Origin: Mucilaginibacter gotjawali
GTDB lineage: Bacteria > Bacteroidota > Bacteroidia > Sphingobacteriales > Sphingobacteriaceae
Assembly: GCF_002355435.1 (NCBI RefSeq)
Contig: NZ_AP017313.1
Span: forward strand, 1-64,000
Direction of reading: 5' to 3'
Length of the DNA stretch: 64,000 nucleotides
Every line of letters begins with the position of its first letter. Position 1 is the stretch's first letter. The notes under the pieces were generated by a model. That model saw only the letters and a program-made list of their open reading frames with translations, was not told the DNA's origin and did not search any database. A program made the position numbers and the translations under genes. Below, one piece after another: positions 1 to 7,221 of the stretch.

Positions 1-391
1 GGTCTTTTAACCATAGTTCTTTTACCTTAGGGTTATAGTTAAAATAAAGCTTATCGTTTACTACGGTCCAGGTCTCTGTTTGGGTTGGCGCTTTATGGCC
101 GGTGCCATCCGAAGCACCGTAAGCGCAAAAACCGCCATATTGGGGTGCATATTTTTCCGGCGTTGCTTTAAACGCATCCAGATCTTCCTGGCTGGCAAAA
201 AGCCAGTTGGCTCCCTTCCACTGGTAAGAAAGACTGTCGGTTCCTTTAACCGCTTTGGACTGTTTAAAGAAAGCTACGGCGTCATAACCTTTAATGGCTT
301 TGCCTCCCGGCGCGAAAATCTCTGATTTTTGGGCTTTGGCCTGGACGATGCTGAATAGGGCAACGAATGCAATGATAATGGTACGTTTCAT
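1..391 (-). CDS. Exported YHS-domain protein, C-terminus outside window
   Basis: The minus strand reads from an ATG at 391 to the window edge without a stop, giving 130 visible residues. Residues 1-20 form a signal peptide ending in KAQ. The body has the YHS-domain pattern GYDAVAFF (about 36-43), then KYAPQYGGFCAYG (about 80-92), with the single Cys of the family. YHS domains are small, probably metal-binding modules found in exported proteins; the function is not settled. It lies downstream of a second YHS gene on the same strand, so the two are probably co-transcribed and may be a tandem duplication. The 3' end is missing here. Confidence 0.8.
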   Translation of the reverse strand, partial: MKRTIIIAFVALFSIVQAKAQKSEIFAPGGKAIKGYDAVAFFKQSKAVKGTDSLSYQWKGANWLFASQEDLDAFKATPEKYAPQYGGFCAYGASDGTGHKAPTQTETWTVVNDKLYFNYNPKVKELWLKD

Positions 392-472
392 GTTGAATGA
401 AGTTTATTGATTTATAAATTTGAATTAGGAATTACTGGATAATTTTTGCCCAATTGGCGTCGGCTTTGGCTT

Positions 473-901
473 TTAAGTTGTTTTCGTCCTTATCCCAGCT
501 CTTTTTGGTGTTGTTAAAAATGCGTTATAGAACAGGTACAGTTTGCCGTCGATCAGTTTAAAGGTTCCCGGGTCGATGTCGACTTTTTCCCCGGTCGCGC
601 CCATCGCATAAGCACACCAGCCACCGAATTGGGGCTGATATTTTGCCGGGCTGCTTTTAAAAAGGTCACGGTCTTGAGTAGTCGCAAAACGGTAAGTAAT
701 TCCTTCAGTAGTCAGGGTGATATCTTTTTTACCCTCCTGGGCTTTCTTTCCGGTAAAATAGCTTACAGGATCATAGCCCTGGATTGCCAGGCCATTTTTA
801 TCGAGGTTGTAGTGCTTTTTGTGTAATTCAGTTGGATTTTGTGCTGATACGAAACCTGCAGTGAAGACGGATATCAAAATCAGCGTGAATGTTTTTTTCA
901 T
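473..901 (-). CDS. Exported YHS-domain protein with probable 3' frameshift
   Basis: A signal peptide (residues 1-20, ending VSAQ) precedes a YHS domain with GYDPVSYFTG and YQPQFGGWCAYAMG, paralogous to the neighbour at 1-391. The open frame ends at 473 with a non-family tail after YLFYNAF. In the next frame the minus strand continues as NNTKKSWDKDENN and on to a stop at 432-434, which is the expected YHS C-terminus. Adding one base to the five-A run at 516-520 (plus strand) joins the frames. I therefore think the true gene is 432-901 and that the break is a sequencing error or a recent mutation. An ECF-type promoter lies about 38 bp upstream. Confidence 0.8.
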   Translation of the reverse strand: MKKTFTLILISVFTAGFVSAQNPTELHKKHYNLDKNGLAIQGYDPVSYFTGKKAQEGKKDITLTTEGITYRFATTQDRDLFKSSPAKYQPQFGGWCAYAMGATGEKVDIDPGTFKLIDGKLYLFYNAFLTTPKRAGIRTKTT

Positions 902-938
902 GATTCTCTCGGTTAACTTTTATTACTTTTCCCTGTTT

Positions 939-964
939 GTCGCAGGCGTCAGGAAAGCCTTACA
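939..964 (-). promoter_or_regulatory. ECF-type promoter of the YHS gene
   Basis: On the minus strand TGTAAGG (958-964) is followed after exactly 15 nt by CGAC (939-942). The same two boxes at the same spacing occur before msrB, before the DUF1223 remnant and before the ECF sigma gene itself. The position, about 38 bp before the start codon, fits a promoter. That the local ECF factor reads it is an inference from the shared motif. Confidence 0.6.
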
Positions 965-1117
965 AACAATTTTTCTTTTTTATAAATCACTGCAGGATTT
1001 GAAGGAAAGACACTCAGATGAAAGTTGCAATCAGACTTCGCTGGAAACCTAAGCCGGGATGTTCAATGCCCTATACGGTCAGGGCTGACCGGGAAATTAA
1101 GTTTTCGGGGTGAATTT

Positions 1118-1966
1118 TTATTGTTTTGTGGTTAAAGTCAGGAGGTGCTTCTTAATAATATCGTAATGCTCCCAGGGAATGTGGTGGTTTGCGCCCGGAA
1201 TAAGAATCACTGTAACATGCTGATTAAAAGATAATTTCTGAGTGCCGTAAGCAACGTTTTTAACGGTTACCAGATTGTCCTGATCACCATGTATAAAGGT
1301 AACCGGCATAGTCATTTTGTAGTAGCAGGTGTCCATCTCAAAAAGGTCCTTCTTAAAATACCAGATCTCCGTATTACAAACCCTGAACGGCCCGGGCAGG
1401 AGGTATTGCAGCGGATTATGTACGAAAATAGCGCGCCATTTTTCCTTCGGCTCGTCATAGGGTGAGATCGACCCGGCTAACGACGTCACCGAAGCGTAGG
1501 CTTCCGGATGATCCTGAGCCAGCTTTACTACTATTGGTCCGCCAAGGCTATGGCCGATCAGATGCAATGGCTTGCCGTTGTATTCCTTTTGGACAATACC
1601 GTAAATTAACCTCGCCTGATCGGAAAGGTGATAGGCATGCCCGGCGTTGCTGTAACCAAAACCGGGTCGGTCAATGGCTATGATCCGGAAATGTTTCAGC
1701 AGATCGGTATCCATCAGGTATCTCCGGTAACCCTTCCAGCTGCCGGGTGATCCGTGAATAAAGAATAATGTGGGCAGGGTGTCGCTGCCCACCTTCACAT
1801 AATGTAGGTTGACATGGTCAACAGACATATACATAAAATGCGGAAAAAGATCCTGACGGGAAAATTCAGACCTGGCCTTTTTATCCGGTATTCGCAGGTA
1901 ACGGCAGGATGCGGAAACAACAAATATGACGCAGAGGAATAGGGATAAGTACCGTATTTTTATCAT
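1118..1966 (-). CDS. Alpha/beta-hydrolase lipoprotein
   Basis: The 282-aa product starts with a lipoprotein signal (lipobox SASC, Cys21), so it should be membrane-anchored. Alpha/beta-hydrolase hallmarks follow: oxyanion HGSPGS at 71-76, nucleophile elbow GHSLGG with Ser140, acid in GDQDN (Asp228 or Asp230) and His in GANHH (261/262). This is a complete catalytic triad. The substrate cannot be read from the sequence; the family covers esterases, epoxide hydrolases and lactonases. No TGTAAGG-CGAC promoter is present, so it is probably outside the ECF group around it. Confidence 0.8.
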   Translation of the reverse strand: MIKIRYLSLFLCVIFVVSASCRYLRIPDKKARSEFSRQDLFPHFMYMSVDHVNLHYVKVGSDTLPTLFFIHGSPGSWKGYRRYLMDTDLLKHFRIIAIDRPGFGYSNAGHAYHLSDQARLIYGIVQKEYNGKPLHLIGHSLGGPIVVKLAQDHPEAYASVTSLAGSISPYDEPKEKWRAIFVHNPLQYLLPGPFRVCNTEIWYFKKDLFEMDTCYYKMTMPVTFIHGDQDNLVTVKNVAYGTQKLSFNQHVTVILIPGANHHIPWEHYDIIKKHLLTLTTKQ

Positions 1967-2049
1967 CCGAAAAGCAATTATTTTTCCGCTTAATATCCAG
2001 CACAGGACTCCCGATATTCGGTAGCCCTGCGCTTGGATACGTTAATCAA

Positions 2050-2343
2050 TTATTTTACCGCCAGCAGGTCAACCTTTTCAATAATTGGCGGCAGGGCCAA
2101 TAATTCAGGAGCTTTGGCCATTAAAGCCCTGGCGATCTCACCGCCTAAATGTGCCTCGCGGCCTTCCTCGGTTTCAAAGGTGTCAAAGACCCCAAAGGTA
2201 GACGGACCTAACTGCAGGGCGTACCAGCCCACGGTCGCGGGCTCCTGTTCTGCAAGCGGCAGTGCGCTTTTAATAAAGTCTGCAACTTCCTGTTCTTTTC
2301 CTGGCTTGGCTTCCAGCCTGGCCAGTAATGCTAGTTTTACCAT
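2050..2343 (-). CDS. ABM-fold monooxygenase-like protein
   Basis: A 97-aa protein with the pattern of the antibiotic-biosynthesis-monooxygenase fold: LALLARLEAKPGKE at the start, then PLAEQEPATVGWYALQ and FDTFETEEGREAH, ending in a beta strand. Members are small dimeric ferredoxin-like proteins; some are quinol monooxygenases (YgiN type), many are uncharacterised. No signal peptide, so cytosolic. It stands alone between a hydrolase gene and a palindrome that closes msrA. Confidence 0.75.
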   Translation of the reverse strand: MVKLALLARLEAKPGKEQEVADFIKSALPLAEQEPATVGWYALQLGPSTFGVFDTFETEEGREAHLGGEIARALMAKAPELLALPPIIEKVDLLAVK

Positions 2344-2498
2344 AGTTGAATGTATATATTTATTTGAGTTAGAAATTCATATTCATGCGGCTATAATAGG
2401 CCGATGGTTACTCCGCCATTGACGGACAGAGGTTCTGCCGGGTAATGTAAGAGGCCGGATATTTGTAGTTATAGTCAGTCCTGTTTATAAAATATTTA

Positions 2499-2524
2499 TA
2501 GCCGGTTAATTAATTAACCGGCTA
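2499..2524. terminator. Perfect 26-bp palindrome, probable terminator after msrA
   Basis: TAGCCGGTTAATT is followed directly by its own reverse complement, giving a 13-bp stem without loop bases. It lies 15 bp after the msrA stop, in a gap where only the minus strand has an incoming transcript. TATTTTATT follows on the plus strand. It could act in both directions. Confidence 0.6.
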
Positions 2525-2538
2525 TTTTATTAGTTGTT

Positions 2539-3198
2539 TCAGCTATTCCTGAATTCGGGCTTTAGCTGGCTGCCCATGGCTTTACGTAGTTTCAAAACTT
2601 TAGGGAGGGATACCTGCTGGATATAAGGATTGTCGCCATGCAGCCGGAAATATCCCTGGTGATAATTCTCTGCCGGGTACAGTATTTTGAACGGCTGAAC
2701 TTTGGTTACAATCGGATTAGAATAATGATGCGCCTTGTTTATCCTGGCAATTACCTGCTCCAGCACCTGCTTTTCCTCCGGGTTACGATAAAATGCGACT
2801 GATCGATAGTCTGGTCCTTCATCAGGTCCCTGCCGGTCCGGGGTTGTCGGGTCATGGGCATAAAAGAAGGCTTCCGCTAAGGTTGCATAGCTAATTACTT
2901 CCGGGTTATAATACACTTGCACAGTTTCCGCATGGCCGGTCGTTTTGGTGCAAACCTGTTCGTAGGAAGGGTTTTTCACTGTACCGCCGGCATAGCCAGC
3001 AACCACTTTATTAACGCCGTTGAGTTCGGACAGGCCTTCGGATAAGCTCCAAAAACATCCCCCTGCAAACGTGGCTACTTTTTCACCCTTTTTTGGCTCG
3101 GGGAGACGTGCAAATCCCTGTTCATCATTGCTGGTTTGCGCGTTCACATAAGTGGTAACAAGCAACAATCCTGCTATTATTATTTTTAATGCTTTCAT
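2539..3198 (-). CDS. msrA: Peptide methionine-(S)-S-oxide reductase MsrA
   Basis: Reduces the S epimer of methionine sulfoxide in damaged proteins. The 219-aa form starting at the ATG at 3198 begins with a clean signal peptide (ends VNAQ); a longer in-frame extension has no signal and is rejected. The catalytic motif GGCFW lies at 46-50 with Cys48. YRSVAFYRN and AENYHQGYF are typical MsrA blocks. It lies 22 bp downstream of msrB on the same strand, so the two form an exported repair operon, covering both epimers, for oxidised envelope proteins. Its transcription likely starts at the msrB promoter. Confidence 0.93.
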   Translation of the reverse strand: MKALKIIIAGLLLVTTYVNAQTSNDEQGFARLPEPKKGEKVATFAGGCFWSLSEGLSELNGVNKVVAGYAGGTVKNPSYEQVCTKTTGHAETVQVYYNPEVISYATLAEAFFYAHDPTTPDRQGPDEGPDYRSVAFYRNPEEKQVLEQVIARINKAHHYSNPIVTKVQPFKILYPAENYHQGYFRLHGDNPYIQQVSLPKVLKLRKAMGSQLKPEFRNS

Positions 3199-3220
3199 CT
3201 TGTCTATGATATTTATTTGA

Positions 3221-3715
3221 TTATTTGGCGGGAATAAATTTAAAGGCATAAGAATCCATGCAATAACGTTTCCCGGTTGGAGCCGGCCCGTCATCAAAGA
3301 CATGACCCAAATGCAAACCGGTACTGGCTTCCACTACTTCCTCCCGGACTTCGCCATAGGAATAATCCTTTACAATTTTAATGGCCTTCGGGTCAAGCGG
3401 TTTAAAGAAACTCGGCCAACCTGTACCAGATTCAAATTTAGCATCAGAACTGAACAGCGGCTTGCCGGTTGCCGCGCTCACATATACGCCTTTCTGATGG
3501 TTGTTCCAATAGGGGTTTTTATATGGTGTTTCTGTACCCTTGTTAACCAGTATCTCATAGGCTTCAGGAGAAAGCACTTTCTTCCAGTAGCTGTTGGGCT
3601 TGGCAGCAGGGTATAATTTCGTATCTTCAGAACTGCCCGCTGAAGAGGGGCTTTGACTGCAGGCATTCAATGCCAGCAGCAAAAGAGGAATGATCATTAA
3701 ATTTAGTTTTTTCAT
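3221..3715 (-). CDS. msrB: Peptide methionine-(R)-S-oxide reductase MsrB, lipoprotein
   Basis: Reduces methionine-R-sulfoxide. Residues 1-19 are a lipoprotein signal (LNACS, Cys19), which places it in the periplasm, tethered to a membrane. Family blocks: SGTGWPSF (96-103), HLGHVFDDG (135-143) and RYCMDS with catalytic Cys152. The zinc-binding CxxC pairs of many MsrB proteins are missing: the position before PLF reads TGK rather than a Cys, so this is the zinc-free type. First gene of an msrB-msrA operon, preceded by the shared TGTAAGG-CGAC motif only 10 bp before the ATG, which implies a very short leader. Confidence 0.93.
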   Translation of the reverse strand: MKKLNLMIIPLLLLALNACSQSPSSAGSSEDTKLYPAAKPNSYWKKVLSPEAYEILVNKGTETPYKNPYWNNHQKGVYVSAATGKPLFSSDAKFESGTGWPSFFKPLDPKAIKIVKDYSYGEVREEVVEASTGLHLGHVFDDGPAPTGKRYCMDSYAFKFIPAK

Positions 3716-3724
3716 AACTTGTTA

Positions 3725-3750
3725 GTCGGTTAAAGCGTATCAGCCTTACA
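3725..3750 (-). promoter_or_regulatory. ECF-type promoter of msrB-msrA
   Basis: Minus strand TGTAAGG (3744-3750), 15 nt, then CGAC (3725-3728). Spacing is identical to the other three copies at 939-964, 4207-4232 and 4252-4277. The start codon at 3715 is so near that the message may be almost leaderless. Confidence 0.6.
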
Positions 3751-3816
3751 AAAGAATAAAGCTGTTAAGGTCAAAATCTTGTCATTAAATTTCTGATTAG
3801 CCAGAATGGAGGCTTG

Positions 3817-4176
3817 TTATTTACTTCCTGCCACAGCATTACCTCCTTCGGAGCCAAGAAACGCTACACTGCCGTTTACCGGTGGAGCATATAACAAGCC
3901 CGTATATTGATTCTGTCTTTGGATATAGGCTGCACGCCTGAACTGATAAACTGGCAGGTTTTTGGTTTTCTGGTGTACACGGGTAATTAGTTTATAAGCC
4001 GGTGGACAAGTTAAACAACCATCCGGTGTAAAAGATTTTATAACGACAAAACCTTTGGTGGCATTGGAAGGATGAATCCGGGCTGCGTCCTTTTTATTTT
4101 TTAAGACGAACGAAACCAAACCAAAGCCTATGATAGCCACCCAGGCTATCAGGGTAAATTTTACAGACGGTACCAT
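3817..4176 (-). pseudogene. DUF1223-like (thioredoxin-fold) remnant with internal deletion
   Basis: The 119-aa frame has one N-terminal membrane segment, then SFTPDGCLTCPPAYKLI, which matches the VVELFTSQGCSSCPPAD start of DUF1223 proteins. Later YIQRQNQY and LLYAPPVNGSVAFLGSEGG resemble the RQxxY...YTPQxVVNG...FVGSD stretch of the family. The conserved block between them, normally HVDYWDxxGWKDxF, is missing, and the protein stops soon after the VNG block although the family is about twice as long. I read it as an internally deleted, shortened gene. It still carries a copy of the local ECF promoter. A working small CxxC protein cannot be excluded. Confidence 0.55.
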
Positions 4177-4206
4177 TAATGTTTCGTTAGAGGTTTTTGG
4201 AGATTT

Positions 4207-4232
4207 GTCGCAGGCAGTATAAAATCCTTACA
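4207..4232 (-). promoter_or_regulatory. ECF-type promoter facing the DUF1223 remnant
   Basis: Minus strand TGTAAGG (4226-4232), 15 nt, CGAC (4207-4210). Bases around CGAC (CCTGCGACAAA) are the same as in the YHS promoter at 939-964, which makes chance unlikely. It is back-to-back with the promoter of the sigma gene. Confidence 0.6.
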
Positions 4233-4251
4233 AAAAAATAAAAAAAAGATG

Positions 4252-4277
4252 TGTAAGGATTCCGTGAGCTTTTCGAC
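4252..4277 (+). promoter_or_regulatory. ECF-type autoregulatory promoter of the sigma gene
   Basis: Plus strand TGTAAGG (4252-4258), 15 nt, CGAC (4274-4277), about 76 bp before the ATG at 4354. With the minus-strand copy at 4207-4232 it forms an inverted pair (AATCCTTACA at 4223-4232, TGTAAGGATT at 4252-4261). The sigma gene carrying its own regulon's motif suggests positive autoregulation. Confidence 0.6.
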
Positions 4278-4353
4278 CAACTACAAAAGCAAAATTACAC
4301 CAACAAGTGCATGGTGGAACAACGGTATTTTATGGGAAATTTTTAAGTCAAAG

Positions 4354-4953
4354 ATGCATATAGAAAAAGGCCAGATAACAGTTACCAGGGTACATACCTG
4401 CGACCCTGCACAATGGGTAAATAAATATGCCGACTATTTGTACGGCTACACACTATCCCGGATCAACGATGAGGAACTCGCCCGTGATCTGGTACAGGAA
4501 ACATTTTTAGCTGCGTTGGAGAGGGTAGAAAAATTTGAAGGCAGGAGCTCGGAAAGTACATGGCTAACCGCGATCTTAAAAAATAAGATCATAGATGTCT
4601 ACCGTAAAAAATCATCGGGACTCTTAAAAAGGCAGGAAGCCCGGACAGAAGCTCAGGATTTGGATGATTTTTTTGAAGCGGAAGATGGCCACTGGAAGGT
4701 ACAGCATCAGCCGCAGGCGTTTGGGTTGGAAGCCTGCAACCCCCTTTTGGGTAAGGAATTTAGTCATATCCTTAAGCAATGTATGCAAAAGTTGCCTTCA
4801 CTGTGGCTATCTGTTTTTACCATGAAGCATATGGATGAGGAGACGACAGAGACGATATGCTCAGAACTTAAAGTTACGTCTTCCAATTATTGGGTGATTA
4901 TTCACAGGGCTAAGGTAAGCTTAAGGGCCTGCCTGCAAAAAAATTGGATTTAA
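4354..4953 (+). CDS. ECF RNA polymerase sigma factor
   Basis: About 199 aa from the ATG at 4354; a longer frame from 4249 overlaps the promoter boxes and adds a non-family extension, so the shorter start is chosen. Region 2 is clear: WVNKYADYLYGYTLSRI, ARDLVQETFLAAL, then FEGRSSESTWLTAILKNKIIDVYRK. Region 4 is near the end (LPSLWLSVFTMKHMDEETTETICSELKV..., then a recognition helix SSNYWVIIHRAKVSLR). It is followed 11 bp later by a zinc-binding anti-sigma gene. Its probable targets include itself, the msr operon and a YHS gene, pointing to oxidative envelope stress. Confidence 0.88.
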   Translation: MHIEKGQITVTRVHTCDPAQWVNKYADYLYGYTLSRINDEELARDLVQETFLAALERVEKFEGRSSESTWLTAILKNKIIDVYRKKSSGLLKRQEARTEAQDLDDFFEAEDGHWKVQHQPQAFGLEACNPLLGKEFSHILKQCMQKLPSLWLSVFTMKHMDEETTETICSELKVTSSNYWVIIHRAKVSLRACLQKNWI

Positions 4954-4964
4954 ATTAAAAGAAG

Positions 4965-5249
4965 ATGGAAGAAAGTGAATGGAAAAAAATTGCCTACAAC
5001 TGTAAGAAAGCGACGTTTCTGATTGAGAAAAAGCAGATAGGCAGTATAAGTATGCGTGAGAAAATGGAGTTGAAGATACATCTGGCAGGTTGCTCCGTGT
5101 GCCGGATTTTTGAGCAACAGAGTATAATCATCAATAAATTGGTGCATGACCTGTTTCATGAGCCGAAACCGGATGAGCTGATCAGACTTGACGACAATTT
5201 TAAAAGGGAACTACAGCATCGTATTGAGGAAAAGCTCGATAAACATTAA
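4965..5249 (+). CDS. Zinc-binding (HC2-type) anti-sigma factor
   Basis: A 94-aa protein with Cys13 and the HxxxCxxC motif (His39, Cys43, Cys46) of the zinc anti-sigma family. There is no membrane segment, so this is a soluble sensor of the RsrA/ChrR type. The family binds the partner ECF factor and releases it when the zinc thiols are oxidised or exchanged. Gene order (11 bp after the sigma gene) and the msr genes in the presumed regulon both fit thiol-redox sensing; that signal is inferred. Confidence 0.75.
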   Translation: MEESEWKKIAYNCKKATFLIEKKQIGSISMREKMELKIHLAGCSVCRIFEQQSIIINKLVHDLFHEPKPDELIRLDDNFKRELQHRIEEKLDKH

Positions 5250-5332
5250 GACAGGTCCGCTATCTCACCGGGCGGCAAATAACGGATAACCGGATTGACG
5301 GACAGCACAGCCCGGAAATCAATTTTAAAACA

Positions 5333-5794
5333 ATGACGAAAGTACAAATTGAACTATGCATTCCTGATTATAAGATCAGGTTGCGCTATCTATTCATCCT
5401 CCTGTGGCTCCCGCTGATCAATATTCCGCTGGTGAGCAATGGACAGGACACGGGCAGGAAAAAGGCGGATATTCATTTTATCGAAAGCTCATTATCGGCT
5501 GCCGTGCAGCAGGCGAAGGCGCAAAAGAAGATCATCTTCGTGGATGCATTTACGGTTTGGTGCATTCCCTGCAAACAGTTACGAAAGACCACATTCAAAA
5601 ACCCGGAACTGGCGGCCTATTTTAATGATAATTTTATTAATGTCTCGCTTGACGCCGGGAAGGGTGAAGGAATTCCTTTCTCCACAAAATATAGCCTGGA
5701 GGAAATAAGCGAAAGCCTGGTAACGAGTATTCAGTCCGTGGTATACGTCAAAGCCGTTTCCGATAAAATAAAGTGTGCGCATGTTATATTTTAA
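5333..5794 (+). CDS. Exported thioredoxin-like protein, C-terminal half lost
   Basis: A hydrophobic export segment (about residues 18-37) is followed by a thioredoxin-like domain of the DUF255/Thioredoxin_7 kind: KKIIFVDAFTVWCIPCKQL with Cys77/Cys80, then FKNPELAAYFNDNFINVSLDAGKGEGI. Normally a second half follows with a cis-proline loop (YPTxxFxD). Here the sequence after FSTKYSLEE turns into unrelated residues and stops at 5794, 3 bp from the end of a convergent gene cluster. No other frame restores the family, so the gene was probably cut when the neighbouring cluster arrived. Confidence 0.6.
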   Translation: MTKVQIELCIPDYKIRLRYLFILLWLPLINIPLVSNGQDTGRKKADIHFIESSLSAAVQQAKAQKKIIFVDAFTVWCIPCKQLRKTTFKNPELAAYFNDNFINVSLDAGKGEGIPFSTKYSLEEISESLVTSIQSVVYVKAVSDKIKCAHVIF

Positions 5795-5797
5795 GTA

Positions 5798-6184
5798 TTA
5801 GTTTTTCGAAGATAGAGCTTTGTTGGGCAATAATGTCGCCGCGGAAAAAAGGTAACCGTCCACCGCCCGAGGAAGGTATCGCGCCATACTCAAATACAAG
5901 TCATTATTGTTTTGTCCGATGAGCGCTTCTTTGACGTGGAGCATATCCACTTTCTGAGTGTCGACCGCTAATAATACTTTGCCTTCCAGTCCAACCGTGG
6001 CCAGCAGGTTCAGAATATTGTAGGTCGGCTCGGCAAATAGCTCGGCCTCTAAATCCGTAGCCTCCTCCAGCTTCTTTTGCCTGCAGGCATAATCGGGGTT
6101 GCGGAGGAAAGCGTTAACATTAGGATATAGCGCAGCGGTTGCCTTGTTGGCAGCGATAACTTGTGGAACGTTGTTATAGATCAT
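5798..6184 (-). CDS. Unknown protein, last gene of the five-gene operon
   Basis: A 128-aa protein I do not recognise. It has no signal peptide or membrane segment and is rich in Ala, Leu and Asn, mostly helical in appearance (VIAANKATAALYPNVNAFL, KLEEATDLEAELF). It starts 3 bp after the metallo-beta-lactamase-fold gene, so it belongs to the same transcript. Its C-terminal part (NNNDLYLSMARYLPRAVDGYL) has no motif I know. It is the last gene of the cluster and abuts the truncated thioredoxin gene tail to tail. Confidence 0.6.
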   Translation of the reverse strand: MIYNNVPQVIAANKATAALYPNVNAFLRNPDYACRQKKLEEATDLEAELFAEPTYNILNLLATVGLEGKVLLAVDTQKVDMLHVKEALIGQNNNDLYLSMARYLPRAVDGYLFSAATLLPNKALSSKN

Positions 6185-6187
6185 TGT

Positions 6188-7213
6188 TTAATATGGAAAC
6201 TGGAGGTCGGCCTGGGCTTCGAGGGTAGAACGGACTTTGGTGCCTTTGGCTTTAAGGCAACCGGGGACTTCGGGTTTAAGATATTGCGTTCCGCCGGAGA
6301 TGTCTGCATAGGTAGGTTTCATGATATTGAACATATCAGGGCTGCTGTTGTTGGGGCTACCATGATGGGGAACTTTGAGCCAGTAAATATCAGCAAGCGC
6401 GGTTTCATAATCAGGTATAGCTCTGAAAGATTCCAAGCTGGCGTCTCCGGTAAAGATGTATTTTTTTCCTTCGACTAAGATCTGCAGTATAATGCTGATT
6501 TGGTTAATGTAGGTTACCGTTTTACCTGTATTGCCCAACATTTCGCAAGGGTCCTTATCCACTGGGTTTGTTTTCTCAAGAATAAGCATAGCGGCGGCTT
6601 CTTCTTTGATTAAATCTTTAGCGGAATGCTTGATCTTCGGAACGCATTTATCGTAAAATGGTATGGTAGGCCCGAGTACTTTGATCTCATCTTCCCAACT
6701 TTGAAGTGTGCTACCCGCAAAAGGTTGAAATTTATTGATATGATGGATTTTCAGGTAATCGACCAGTTTGACCATTTGCGGGTAGCTTTCCAGTACCAGG
6801 TCTTCTACATCTTTCATGTCGGTAACTGCTGCATGCTCTTCCGCATTGAGAATATGGGCGGGATTATCCTTCATTCTTTTCCGGAGCTGTAAGACTTGTT
6901 CGGCAAGTTCCGCGGCGGGTTTAATGAGTTCATGTTCGTGTATCCAGAATTCACCGATCAATGTTTGATATTTCTCGGCGATATATTGCAGACCGCCGAT
7001 ATGATCGGCGTCGTAATGAGTGCAAATGACCAAATCTGGACCCTTTTTGTCCGTTTTTTTTAAGAGTTCATCGAGCAACTCGCCGATACGTTCACCGTCA
7101 GTGGGATGACCGCCGTCAATTAAGATAACGAGTTGCTCTGTTTTACTTTTGACCAGGTGCACGATAATCGCATCGGCATCCCCGACATTCAGCATATTGA
7201 TTTGTATATCCAT
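6188..7213 (-). CDS. Metallo-beta-lactamase-fold hydrolase (ComEC/Rec2-like)
   Basis: A 341-aa cytosolic protein. It starts with the ComEC-type strand MLNVGDADAIIVHL and ILIDGGH, then the metal motif THYDADHIGGL (His66, Asp68, Asp70, His71). KYIFTGDASLESF and WLKVPHHGSPNNSS provide the later metal ligands. Stand-alone proteins of this kind act on nucleic acids or nucleotides in some systems; the substrate here is unknown. It lies 8 bp after a nucleoside-phosphorylase-like gene, so both may act on nucleotides as one system. That link is inference. Confidence 0.82.
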   Translation of the reverse strand: MDIQINMLNVGDADAIIVHLVKSKTEQLVILIDGGHPTDGERIGELLDELLKKTDKKGPDLVICTHYDADHIGGLQYIAEKYQTLIGEFWIHEHELIKPAAELAEQVLQLRKRMKDNPAHILNAEEHAAVTDMKDVEDLVLESYPQMVKLVDYLKIHHINKFQPFAGSTLQSWEDEIKVLGPTIPFYDKCVPKIKHSAKDLIKEEAAAMLILEKTNPVDKDPCEMLGNTGKTVTYINQISIILQILVEGKKYIFTGDASLESFRAIPDYETALADIYWLKVPHHGSPNNSSPDMFNIMKPTYADISGGTQYLKPEVPGCLKAKGTKVRSTLEAQADLQFPY

Positions 7214-7221
7214 GATTTAAA

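Noticed and set aside
4249-4353. Upstream start of the ECF sigma gene
   Set aside because: The extension contains the promoter boxes of the gene and no sigma-factor sequence, so the start at 4354 is preferred.
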